Shown here in pieces: positions 9,184 to 16,571 of a DNA stretch of 64,000 bases. Made by a program: the position numbers and the translations under genes. Every line of letters begins with the position of its first letter. Position 1 is the first letter of the stretch. The notes beneath the pieces are model-generated. The model ran no database searches. It worked only from the letters and a program-made list of their open reading frames with translations, and was not told where the DNA came from. Origin of the DNA: Mumia quercus (lineage in GTDB: Bacteria > Actinomycetota > Actinomycetes > Propionibacteriales > Nocardioidaceae); assembly GCF_025506335.1 (NCBI RefSeq), contig NZ_JANZYO010000007.1, forward strand, positions 186,001 through 250,000, read 5' to 3'.

Positions 9184-10682
9184 GTTTTGTCCAGCACCCC
9201 TCGTACGACGTCCGCGACGACGCGAATACCGGCATCGGCCGACCCGGCGGAGTTCGCGGCATAGCCGAGCACCAGACCGGGCGTCCCCGGCAGGACGCGG
9301 TGGAGCGACAGCGGGTGCGTCTTGACGCCTCTGGCCAGCGCCTCCTCGGCGATCGCACGGTCGTCGAGACCTGCGGGCAGGGTCACCACGAGGTGCAGGC
9401 CGGCCGCAGCGCCCTGGACCTCGGCCTCGGGAAGCCGCGCCGCCAGCGCGGACACCATCGCGTCTCGGCGTCGCCGGTGACGCGCACGCAGGGTCCGCAG
9501 GTGCGTCTCCATCGCTCCCGACTCCATGAGGGAGGCGAGCACGAGCTGCCCGAGCGCGGGGTTGCCGAGGTCGACGTCGCGCTTGAGGGCGAGGACCTTC
9601 TGCCTCAGTCGCGCCGGAGCCACGAGCCACCCCGTACGGAGCGCCGGCGCCAGCAGCTTCGACACGCTCCCGGCATAGGCGACGTCGTCTCCGAGCGTCC
9701 CGCGGAGCGCGGGGACGGGCGCGCGGTCGTAGCGGTGCTCGGCGTCGTAGTCGTCCTCGAGGACGAGCCCGCCGTCGGCGACCCAGCGGGCCAGCGACCG
9801 GCGCCGCGCTCCGCTGAGGACGACGCCGGTCGGGAACTGGTGCGCAGGGGTCAGCACGGCCGCGCCGACTCCGCTCGCGCGCAGCGCGTCCACCCGCACG
9901 CCCTCGGCGTCCACCGGGACCGGCACCACCTCGACGCCCTGGCGCCGCAGCTGCTGCCGCGCACCGAACGAGCCCGGGTCCTCGACACCGATCTGCTGGA
10001 GGCCCTCGCCGCGGAGCACGTGCGCCAGGAGGAAGAACGCCTGCGCGACCCCGGCGACCACCACGACGTCGTCAGGAGTCACGCGGATGCCGCGGTTGCG
10101 GGCCAGCCAGCGCGACACGGCGACGCGCAGCGCCGGGGTGCCACGCGGGTCGCCGTAGCCGAGGTCAGCGGCGCTTCGGCCCGTGAGGATCTCGCGCTCC
10201 GCACGCAGCCACGCCGCGCGCGGGAACGCGCTGAGGTCGGGAACGCCGGGCGACAGGTCGATGCGCGCCGGCGCCGCGCGCAGCCGGTCGACGAAGTCGG
10301 CGTCCTCAAGGTCGGAGAAGACCGGTCCGGACGTCGTACGCGGACGCGCCGGCTCCGCCGCGGCCGGTCGTACGGGACTGGACACGACGATCGTCCCCGC
10401 GCGTCCGCGGCCCTCCACGTGCCCCTCGTCGGCCAGCCGCTGGTAGGCCTCGGTGACGACGCCGCGGGACACGCCGAGGTCGTCGCTGAGCGTGCGCGAA
10501 GCCGGCAGCCGGGTGCCGACCGGCAGCGACCCGTCGAGGACCGCGTCGCGGATCCCCTCCGCCAGGCGCGCCGCGAGAGATCCCACGGGCGCTCCCGAGA
10601 GGTTCAGGCCGAGGAAGTCCGCGCCGGAACCGGCCTTGTCGGAATTGGCCTTGTCGGTCGACGTCGCTTTGGACCTGTCCAC
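9180..10682 (-). CDS. MocR/PdxR-type GntR regulator with aminotransferase domain
   Basis: A transcription regulator of about 500 residues. A GntR winged helix (about residues 25-95, with GSLPVGTRLPASRTLSDDLG) is joined to a fold-type I aminotransferase-like domain. The latter has the PLP-binding lysine in SVSKLLAP (about residue 340), EDDYDAEHRYD and the GYGDPRGTPALR signature. MocR proteins sense PLP or amino compounds and control nearby transporters or vitamin B6 genes. It is divergent from an EamA exporter and coupled to the unknown gene downstream. The start is uncertain: GTG 10682 is used, while ATG 10712 would overlap the divergent gene. No leaderless -10 or good ribosome site decides it. 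Confidence 0.85.
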   Translation of the reverse strand: MDRSKATSTDKANSDKAGSGADFLGLNLSGAPVGSLAARLAEGIRDAVLDGSLPVGTRLPASRTLSDDLGVSRGVVTEAYQRLADEGHVEGRGRAGTIVVSSPVRPAAAEPARPRTTSGPVFSDLEDADFVDRLRAAPARIDLSPGVPDLSAFPRAAWLRAEREILTGRSAADLGYGDPRGTPALRVAVSRWLARNRGIRVTPDDVVVVAGVAQAFFLLAHVLRGEGLQQIGVEDPGSFGARQQLRRQGVEVVPVPVDAEGVRVDALRASGVGAAVLTPAHQFPTGVVLSGARRRSLARWVADGGLVLEDDYDAEHRYDRAPVPALRGTLGDDVAYAGSVSKLLAPALRTGWLVAPARLRQKVLALKRDVDLGNPALGQLVLASLMESGAMETHLRTLRARHRRRRDAMVSALAARLPEAEVQGAAAGLHLVVTLPAGLDDRAIAEEALARGVKTHPLSLHRVLPGTPGLVLGYAANSAGSADAGIRVVADVVRGVLDKT

Positions 10683-10724
10683 GAGACCAATCGTGCCGGA
10701 GCGTGGAGTCATGCACCAGACCAA
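10680..10724. promoter_or_regulatory. Direct repeats CAC(G/C)AGACCAA between mocR-type gene and EamA gene
   Basis: CACGAGACCAA (10680-10690) and CACCAGACCAA (10714-10724) differ at one base, lie 34 bp apart start to start and point the same way. MocR regulators are known to use direct repeats, so this is a candidate operator at the divergent start region. The second copy lies just inside the EamA reading frame. Confidence 0.45.
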
Positions 10725-11610
10725 GACCCCGCACCCGACTTCCTACCTCCCCGGCGCGCTCGGCATGGCCCTCGTCGGCGGCAGCGTCGCCGTCTCCCAC
10801 GTCCTCGTCGACGCGCCGCTCATGACGGCGCAGGCCGTCCGGTACGCCGCGGCCGCCCTCGTCCTCGTCCTCGTGGCGCGCGGTCTGGGCCGCGCCCTGC
10901 CTCTCCCCCGCGGTCGCGAGTGGCCGCTCCTCCTGCTGCTCGCCGGGTCGGGTCTCGTGCTCTTCAACGTCGCGCTCGTCAGAGGTGCGGAGCACGCCGA
11001 GCCAGCCGCGATCGCCGTCGCCGTCGCGTCGGTGCCCGTGGTGCTCGGCGTCGTCGGCCCTCTCCTCGAAGGACGCACCCCCACCGCACGCATCCTCGTC
11101 GCGGCCGGGGTCGTCACCGCGGGCAGCATCCTCGTCCAGGGCACCGGACAGACCGACGCGACGGGGGTCGCGTACGCCGGGCTGGCGCTGGCGTGCGAGG
11201 CGGCGTTCACCCTGCTCGCCGTCCCGCTGCTGCCCCGCCTCGGCGCCTGGGGCGTCTCCACGTACGCGGTGGTGATCGGCGCGGTGATGTTCGCCGCGCT
11301 GGCGGTGCCGCTCGAGGGCGTCGGCGCCGTACGTCGGCTGGACGCCACCCACCTCGCCGCCGTCGCCTACCTCGCGGTGATGGTGACGGCCGTCGCCTTC
11401 GTGCTCTGGTACGCGACGGTGGCGCGCGTCGGGAGCGCGTCCGCGGGTCTGCTCACCGGGGTGGCACCGGTCGCCGCCGCCCTGCTCGGCGTGGCGGTCA
11501 CCGGTCACCTGCCCGGCCCGTTGGTCTGGACCGGCGTCGCTGTCGTGGTGGCCGGGCTCGCGAGCGGCTTGAGGGTGCGCAGGCGGCCGGTGCGCTTCGC
11601 CCGACGGTGA
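10711..11610 (+). CDS. EamA/DMT-family transporter
   Basis: A 299-residue membrane protein with ten hydrophobic helices in two EamA halves. The first half carries MTAQAVRYAAAALVLVLVA, the second ALLGVAVTGHLPGPLVWTG, both typical of drug/metabolite transporters of the RhaT/YdcZ-like type. Substrates are probably small metabolites or amino acids, which cannot be read from sequence. ATG 10711 has GGAG about nine bases upstream. It is transcribed away from the MocR-type regulator, so it is the likely target of that regulator. The following GTPase gene starts 24 bases after its stop and may share the transcript. Confidence 0.85.
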   Translation: MHQTKTPHPTSYLPGALGMALVGGSVAVSHVLVDAPLMTAQAVRYAAAALVLVLVARGLGRALPLPRGREWPLLLLLAGSGLVLFNVALVRGAEHAEPAAIAVAVASVPVVLGVVGPLLEGRTPTARILVAAGVVTAGSILVQGTGQTDATGVAYAGLALACEAAFTLLAVPLLPRLGAWGVSTYAVVIGAVMFAALAVPLEGVGAVRRLDATHLAAVAYLAVMVTAVAFVLWYATVARVGSASAGLLTGVAPVAAALLGVAVTGHLPGPLVWTGVAVVVAGLASGLRVRRRPVRFARR

Positions 11611-11634
11611 CCACACCTCTGGCAGGCTGGAGGC

Positions 11635-12780
11635 GTGCCCGAGACACCGACCGAGAGCTGGTTCGCCGACGCCTTCCGCGGCGCCTGGGAGAACGAGCAG
11701 CGCAAGCTGGGACGCTTCAACCTCGCGATCTTCGGCAAGACCGGCGTCGGCAAGAGCACGCTGGTCAACGCCATCTTCGGCGACGAGATCGCCGCCACCG
11801 GCATCGGTGAGCCGGTCACCCGCGAGGAGCACCTCTACCTCCACACCAGCGGCACGCTCGGGGTGCTCGACACCCGCGGGCTCGAGGTCGGCGTCGACAA
11901 CGACGCGATCCTCGCCGAGGTCACCGACCACGTGACCCGCATGCGACGTCGTCCGCTCGAGGACCAGGTGCACGTCGCGTGGTTCTGCGTACGGGCGGGT
12001 GACCGCCGCTTCGAGGACACCGAAGCCGACTTCGTCCGCGAGCTTGCGCGGCTGGGCGTCCCGGTCATGCTCGTGATGACGCAGGTGCCGCAGGTCGGTG
12101 GCCGGATCCACCCCGACGCCCTGGCGCTCGCGGCGGAGATCGAAGCACGCGAGCTGCCCGTGCACCGCGGCAAGGTCTTCCTCACGATGGCGGTCGCCGA
12201 CACCTTCTCCGGCTACGAGGCGCACGGCCTCATGGAGCTGCTCGATGCCACCTTTCGCTGCGCCCCGGACGGCGTAGCGGCGGCGATCACCGCCGCCCAG
12301 CGCATCGACCTCGCCCGCAAGCGCAAGCGTGCCGGTGACGCGATCAAGGTCGCGACGAGCGCGGCCGGCACCGCGGGCGCGAGCCCGATCCCGTTCTCCG
12401 ACGCCGCGGTCCTCGTGCCTCTCCAGATCACGATGATGGCCTCGATCGCCCACACGTACGGCCTGTCGCTGGAGCGCTCGACGGCGGCGTCGCTGGCCGC
12501 CACCGCCGCGGCGACGGTCGCGGGGCGGACGGCGGTCACGAGCCTCATCAAGTTCGTGCCGGGTGCCGGCACGCTGGTGGGCGGCACGATCAACGCGGCC
12601 GTCGCCGGGACGCTCACGTACGCGGTCGGCCACGCGTGGACCCGCGTCTGCGAACGCCTCACCCAGGGTGAGCTGCAGAGCGTCGGCGGCGTGCTCGACA
12701 GCGCGCTGATCCGCAAGGTGTTCATGGAGGAGTTCCGCAAGCAGGCCAAGCGCCGGCGTACGGACGCGATCGACGGCTGA
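11635..12780 (+). CDS. Era-like GTPase with C-terminal membrane-associated (DUF697-like) domain
   Basis: A 381-residue P-loop GTPase. G1 is FGKTGVGKST (about residues 32-41), a threonine-bearing switch I follows (PVTREEHL), and G3 is DTRG. The usual G4 NKxD is replaced by MTQVPQ, as in several septin-like and DUF697 GTPases. From about residue 230 the protein is rich in Ala/Gly/Thr with amphipathic or membrane-inserting helices, ending in KQAKRRR. The architecture resembles YcjF/DUF697 GTPases linked to stress or membranes; the role is unknown. The GTG start has GGAGG-like GGCTGGAGGC upstream and the near-match CAGGCT six bases before the start. Confidence 0.8.
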   Translation: MPETPTESWFADAFRGAWENEQRKLGRFNLAIFGKTGVGKSTLVNAIFGDEIAATGIGEPVTREEHLYLHTSGTLGVLDTRGLEVGVDNDAILAEVTDHVTRMRRRPLEDQVHVAWFCVRAGDRRFEDTEADFVRELARLGVPVMLVMTQVPQVGGRIHPDALALAAEIEARELPVHRGKVFLTMAVADTFSGYEAHGLMELLDATFRCAPDGVAAAITAAQRIDLARKRKRAGDAIKVATSAAGTAGASPIPFSDAAVLVPLQITMMASIAHTYGLSLERSTAASLAATAAATVAGRTAVTSLIKFVPGAGTLVGGTINAAVAGTLTYAVGHAWTRVCERLTQGELQSVGGVLDSALIRKVFMEEFRKQAKRRRTDAIDG

Positions 12781-12789
12781 CCGCACGGC

Positions 12790-13914
12790 TCAAGCCGGTG
12801 GGCGGCGGCGCCGTCGCGGGGGCCAGGCAGGTGAGGCGAGCGGGGGGATCCCGCCGAGGTCGGTCGCACCCTCCTCCACCGGGATCGCGCCGAGGATGCG
12901 GCGCAGGCTGACGAGGACCGCGGCGCCCGGGTACGACTCCTCGCCCCGGTCGACGGAGGCGGCGACCACGCCGGCGAGCCGCTCCACGGCCGCGGACAGC
13001 ACCTCCGCCTCGGCGGCGCGGACCTCTTCGTGGCGTGCGAACCGGCGCACGACCACGGCCAGGTCGCGCAGCGTCTCCGCGACGATCGAGGCAGCCTCGC
13101 CACCGGGGCGCAGCCACCGTCCCTCCGAGGTCTGCACCTCGCCGAGCGTGTAGGCGAGGTTCTCGCTGAGCGCGGCCACGCGTTCGACCACGTCCGCGAT
13201 CGCACGGCGCCGGGCGACGACGTCGCGCCACCGTCCGGCACGGACGTTCCCGCGCAGTGCGTCGTCCAGCGCGTCGTGGCTCTCGCGCAGGCGCAGCGCC
13301 TCCGGGAGGAGCTCGCGCGTGACGTTCTGCCACGCCACGCTGTCGTCGGTCGCGACCAGCGCCGCGGCGATGTCGTCGAGCTGGGCGGCCGCCTGGTCGG
13401 CCACCGCCTCCAGGTGGCGCTGCGCGACGCGGACCGGCACCGGCGGCAGCACGAACGTGACCGCGAACCCGATGGCCGCCCCCAAGGAGACCTGGCCGAC
13501 CAGACCCGACACGAAGGCGGAGGTGTCGAGGTTGCCGAGGATGTACGTGAAGAGTGCCGCCGAGATGACCCAGTTCCTTTGGCCCCCGAGCAGGTCCCAC
13601 CCGGCGGCCACCACCGCCACCCCCACCAGCAGACCGACGCCGACCGACCCGGGCATCGGCATCGCGTGGAACGCGGCCCCGATGGCGGCGCCCAGCAGCA
13701 GGGAGCCGAACAGCTGCCCGGCGTCACGCAGCGAGCCCACCACGTTCGGGTGGACGACCAGGACCGCCCCGAGCGGCGCGTAGTAGGCGTAGTCGCCGAG
13801 CGGCGACGGCATGAGGTTGCCGAGCTGCCACGCGACCGCGGCCGCGACGGCCGCCTTGACGGCGATGTGGAGACGTGACCCGAGCAGGGGGTCGCTGCTG
13901 CTGGTCGACCTCAT
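12790..13914 (-). CDS. FUSC-family (aromatic-acid-exporter-like) membrane protein
   Basis: 374 residues. The N-terminal half has about six hydrophobic helices with the family motif YAYYAPLGAVLVVHPNV, followed by a long cytoplasmic helical region (from about residue 175) with many Arg/Glu residues. This matches FUSC/ArAE-like proteins proposed to export aromatic acids or other hydrophobic compounds, although the canonical exporters are longer and duplicated. ATG 13914 is supported by TACCGT six bases upstream. It converges on the GTPase gene with a nine-base gap. The C-terminal PPRRRRRPPA tail is low-complexity. Confidence 0.8.
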   Translation of the reverse strand: MRSTSSSDPLLGSRLHIAVKAAVAAAVAWQLGNLMPSPLGDYAYYAPLGAVLVVHPNVVGSLRDAGQLFGSLLLGAAIGAAFHAMPMPGSVGVGLLVGVAVVAAGWDLLGGQRNWVISAALFTYILGNLDTSAFVSGLVGQVSLGAAIGFAVTFVLPPVPVRVAQRHLEAVADQAAAQLDDIAAALVATDDSVAWQNVTRELLPEALRLRESHDALDDALRGNVRAGRWRDVVARRRAIADVVERVAALSENLAYTLGEVQTSEGRWLRPGGEAASIVAETLRDLAVVVRRFARHEEVRAAEAEVLSAAVERLAGVVAASVDRGEESYPGAAVLVSLRRILGAIPVEEGATDLGGIPPLASPAWPPRRRRRPPA

Positions 13915-13920
13915 CCCGCC

Positions 13921-13926
13921 ACGGTA
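13921..13926 (-). promoter_or_regulatory. -10 element TACCGT of the FUSC gene
   Basis: TACCGT, six bases, then ATG 13914: the leaderless arrangement. It lies between the SRPBCC stop and the FUSC start, so FUSC is transcribed on its own. Confidence 0.55.
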
Positions 13927-13943
13927 GTGCCGCGGCGCCGCGC

Positions 13944-14369
13944 TCAGCGTGCCCGGTGCTCGGCCGCGCCCGCGAAGGTCGCTGCCTCCCGCTCGACGAG
14001 CGCGCGGTAGTGCGCGCCGCCTATCGCCCACAGCGGGCGCGAGAGGAAGCCGGTCTGCTCCAGCACCAGCTCGAGGCGCGAGGCCGTCCCCCGCGGGACC
14101 ACCCGGTGGGCCCCGGTCGTGGTGGTGCCGGGGACCGCCATCCGCCAGGTGAACGCTGTCCCCGGCTCCAACGCCGTCACCGTCCAGCGCATCGCGCGGA
14201 TGCTCGGCTGGCGCACCTTGTAGGCGGCTCCCCGCTCCAGGCCGCTGCCGCGCACCTGCTCGACCTTGAGGAAGCTGTCGCTGAGCATCGGCCACTCCGT
14301 GGGATCAGCGAGCACCGACCACAGCACCACGGGAGGGGCGTCGACGTCGACCTGCACCTCGTACCTCAC
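13944..14369 (-). CDS. SRPBCC (START-like) family protein
   Basis: A 141-residue helix-grip-fold protein. It begins VRYEVQVDVDAPPVVLW, has DPTEWPMLSDSFLKVEQV, and ends with the long C-terminal helix RALVEREAATFAGAAE. Such proteins bind hydrophobic ligands in a central cavity; the ligand is unknown. GTG 14369 overlaps the TGA of the DoxX-like gene (GTGA). It is the last gene of a three-gene unit led by the CGNR regulator, and the three are probably expressed together. Confidence 0.82.
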   Translation of the reverse strand: MRYEVQVDVDAPPVVLWSVLADPTEWPMLSDSFLKVEQVRGSGLERGAAYKVRQPSIRAMRWTVTALEPGTAFTWRMAVPGTTTTGAHRVVPRGTASRLELVLEQTGFLSRPLWAIGGAHYRALVEREAATFAGAAEHRAR

Positions 14370-14722
14370 AGGAACGACCACCAGAGCGTCGCGACGCAGA
14401 GGACGAGCATGCCGGTGGCGTTCACGAGCATGTTGCGACCGAAGTCGCGGGCGCGGGCGTGCATGGTGAGAGCGACGAGGAAGTAGGCGATGAGCGCCAC
14501 CGTCGTCACCGCCCCCAGGTAGGGGATCCAGATGCCGGCGACGAGCCCGGCTGCGGCGGCCAGCTTGACCGGGGTGAGGACCCACCAGTACCGAGCCGGG
14601 AATCGGACGTCGGTCAGGCATGCACGGACGAAGGCCACCGGGCCGATGCACAGCACGGCATCGACCGCGCTGATCACGGCCAGCACCACGACCGGCCACA
14701 CCGGGTCGGGAAGTGCGTTCAC
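14366..14722 (-). CDS. DoxX-like four-helix membrane protein
   Basis: 118 residues with four hydrophobic helices and the pattern WWVLTPVKLAAAAGLVAGI typical of the DoxX/DoxX-like superfamily of small integral membrane proteins. Some members take part in redox or thiol stress, others have no known role. A good ribosome site (GGAGGAGAG) precedes GTG 14722. The start overlaps the stop of the CGNR gene and the end overlaps the SRPBCC start, both by four bases, so it is the middle cistron of a coupled trio. Confidence 0.8.
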   Translation of the reverse strand: MNALPDPVWPVVVLAVISAVDAVLCIGPVAFVRACLTDVRFPARYWWVLTPVKLAAAAGLVAGIWIPYLGAVTTVALIAYFLVALTMHARARDFGRNMLVNATGMLVLCVATLWWSFL

Positions 14723-15237
14723 GCTCTCTCCTCCGTGCGCTGTCGACGGCGGTGCGCCGCGACGCGGACGCGTCCGCCGCACTGAGAGGAACAGTAGCGC
14801 CGGGGGCGGCCACGCGGCGCATCGATCCAGACGTCGACACACTCCTCGCCTCCGCACACCCCGATCGCGGCCGGCCCCCGGGTCAGCACGACCTCGGTCA
14901 GCGTCCGCAGGGTGGCGACGAGGAGGGCGTCCACGGCCCGCGCCGGCTCCCACTCCTCGTACGCCTGGCCCGTGGGCGCCTCGCGCAGACGGACCGTCAG
15001 CCCGGTATCGACAAGGAGCGCGTCGAGGCGGCGTACGCGTTCGCCCACGGACGCGGCGGCGAAGACCGGGTGCAGGAGGTCGGCGACGCGCACGAGGTCG
15101 TCGGGATCCGCTCCGGCGTCCAGGCCGACGACACCTGGGTCCGGAAAGGGCTGTCCCTGCTCGCCGGCCTCGACGCGGGGACGGGTCCCCCACTCGTTCA
15201 CCAGCGTGACCAGGGCGTAGGGCCGTAGGTGGGTCAT
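14719..15237 (-). CDS. ABATE/CGNR zinc-finger transcription regulator
   Basis: 172 residues. The N-terminal ABATE-type domain begins MTHLRPYALVTLVNEWG. The C-terminal zinc finger has the cysteine pairs CGGEEC and CSSQC followed by GGRVRVAAHRRRQR; the family hallmark CGNR reads CGGR here. These proteins are stress-linked putative regulators. It is divergent from lysE and heads the CGNR-DoxX-SRPBCC unit. The 48-bp space between the two start codons holds two mirror-image leaderless -10 boxes and an inverted repeat, so this protein is the natural candidate regulator of both sides. ATG 15237 fits the -10 spacing (seven bases). Confidence 0.85.
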   Translation of the reverse strand: MTHLRPYALVTLVNEWGTRPRVEAGEQGQPFPDPGVVGLDAGADPDDLVRVADLLHPVFAAASVGERVRRLDALLVDTGLTVRLREAPTGQAYEEWEPARAVDALLVATLRTLTEVVLTRGPAAIGVCGGEECVDVWIDAPRGRPRRYCSSQCGGRVRVAAHRRRQRTEERA

Positions 15238-15244
15238 GCCAGCT

Positions 15245-15250
15245 ACTGTA
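15245..15250 (-). promoter_or_regulatory. -10 element TACAGT of the CGNR operon
   Basis: TACAGT on the minus strand, seven bases before ATG 15237. It overlaps the left arm of the GTAACGC/GCGTTAC inverted repeat by three bases. Confidence 0.6.
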
Positions 15251-15276
15251 ACGCTAAACACCGCTTTTTGCGTTAC
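15248..15276. promoter_or_regulatory. Inverted repeat GTAACGC-N15-GCGTTAC, candidate shared operator
   Basis: Perfect seven-base arms (15248-15254 and 15270-15276) in an A+T-rich gap between the divergent CGNR and lysE starts. Each arm overlaps one of the two -10 boxes, so one bound dimer could block both promoters. Confidence 0.6.
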
Positions 15277-15279
15277 TGT
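15274..15279 (+). promoter_or_regulatory. -10 element TACTGT of lysE-type gene
   Basis: TACTGT followed by six bases and ATG 15286, mirroring the element that serves the CGNR gene on the other strand. Confidence 0.6.
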
Positions 15280-15285
15280 TACTCG

Positions 15286-15921
15286 ATGGTCGATGTGTCC
15301 GCCCTTCCCGCATTCGTCCTGGCCGTCACGGCCGTCACGCTGGCGCCAGGGCCCGACAACACCTACATCGCCGCGGTCGCCCTGAGGCACGGGCCGAAGG
15401 CGGGGGTCCTCTCCGCGTTCGGCATGGCGTGCGGCATGGTCGTCCACGTCACCGCGGCCGCCCTCGGCCTCGCAGCCCTCCTCCGTCTCAACCCGGAGAT
15501 CATCGTCGTGATCCAGGTGGGCGGAGCGGCCTACCTGGCCTGGCTCGCGTTCGACGCGGTCCGCGGGCTCGGCAGCCGGACGGCGATGGACGGCGTCCCC
15601 GCGACGCGCGACGTGCTCGTCCGCGCGACCCTCACCAACCTCACGAACCCGAAGGTGATCCTCTTCTTCGCGGCCTTCCTCCCCGGATTCGTGAAAGACG
15701 GTCACGGAAGTCCCGCTGTCCAGATGCTCACGCTCGGGACGCTCTTCCTCCTCGTGGGCCTCGTCTGCGACGTCGCCATCGGCGTCCTCGCCGGGCGGCT
15801 CGGGCGCGCGCTCGACGCGCACGGACGGGCCGGCACGACCCTGACCGTGGTCGCCGCCTGCGTGTACGCGGGGCTCGCGGTGCTCCTGCTCGTCGAGGCC
15901 GCCCGTACGCTCGCGGAGTGA
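15286..15921 (+). CDS. LysE-family amino-acid exporter
   Basis: 211 residues, six predicted helices, with the LysE/RhtB signature TLAPGPDNTYIAAVALRHGP at residues 18-37 and TNLTNPKVILFFAAFLP in the middle. It should export an amino acid or related compound across the cell membrane. An upstream in-frame ATG at 15229 is rejected because it would include the promoter and operator; ATG 15286 has TACTGT six bases upstream. The divergent CGNR regulator is the likely controller. The GrpB-type gene downstream starts inside its stop codon. Confidence 0.87.
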   Translation: MVDVSALPAFVLAVTAVTLAPGPDNTYIAAVALRHGPKAGVLSAFGMACGMVVHVTAAALGLAALLRLNPEIIVVIQVGGAAYLAWLAFDAVRGLGSRTAMDGVPATRDVLVRATLTNLTNPKVILFFAAFLPGFVKDGHGSPAVQMLTLGTLFLLVGLVCDVAIGVLAGRLGRALDAHGRAGTTLTVVAACVYAGLAVLLLVEAARTLAE

Positions 15922-16571
15922 GCACGCACCCCCTCTGGCGCCCGTACGAGATCCCCGACCAGGCGACGACCGATGCCGCGTTCGTCGCCGGCACCGAGCC
16001 GCGCAACACGACCGGCCGCATCACGGTCGTCCCGTACGACCCGTCGTGGCCGGTGACGTACGCGGAGCTGGCGGCTGCGATCCGCCACGCCCTCGGGGAC
16101 CAGGTGGTGGCGCTCGAGCACGTCGGGTCCACCTCCGTGCCCGGGCTCGCCGCGAAGCCGATCCTCGACATCGACCTCGTCGTGCCCGACCCCGCCGACG
16201 AGGCATCGTACGTGCCGGCGCTGGAGCGCCTCGGCTACACGCTGCGGATCCGTGAGCCGTGGTGGGAGCAGCACCGCATGCTGCGGCTCGAGGCGCCGCT
16301 GGTGAACCTGCACGTCTTCGGGCCGGACGCCGCGGAGCCGCGACGCCACCTCATGTTCCGCGAGCGGTTGCGCAGCGACGCTGCGGACCGCGCGGCGTAC
16401 GCGACGCTCAAGACCGACCTCGCGGCGCAGCGGTTCGATCGGGTGATGGAGTACAACGCAGCGAAGGCGGCGTTGATCTACGCGATCTACGAGCGTGCGT
16501 TCGCGGCGGACCCGCAGCACCCGCACGACCCCCAGCCGCTCGAGAACACCTCAGACCGGCAGGAGCCGTGA
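15918..16571 (+). CDS. GrpB (UPF0157) family protein
   Basis: 217 residues with the family core ITVVPYDPSWP, the nucleotidyltransferase-like strand-loop VGSTSVPGLAAKPILDIDL and a third carboxylate region further on. GrpB proteins have a minimal nucleotidyltransferase fold of unsettled activity. GTG 15918 overlaps the lysE TGA by four bases, so it is coupled to the exporter. An N-terminal extension of about 35 residues precedes the core. The 3' end overlaps the convergent VWA gene by 21 bases. Confidence 0.85.
   Translation: MSTHPLWRPYEIPDQATTDAAFVAGTEPRNTTGRITVVPYDPSWPVTYAELAAAIRHALGDQVVALEHVGSTSVPGLAAKPILDIDLVVPDPADEASYVPALERLGYTLRIREPWWEQHRMLRLEAPLVNLHVFGPDAAEPRRHLMFRERLRSDAADRAAYATLKTDLAAQRFDRVMEYNAAKAALIYAIYERAFAADPQHPHDPQPLENTSDRQEP

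Noticed and set aside
10306-12786. 826-residue - strand frame opposite EamA and GTPase genes
   Set aside because: Covers two genes with clear motifs on the other strand. Its own product is repetitive and Arg/Asp-rich.
15229-15285. Longer lysE reading frame from ATG 15229
   Set aside because: It would translate the promoter and operator, and the extra residues (with Cys, His, Phe, Tyr) are unlike any LysE start.
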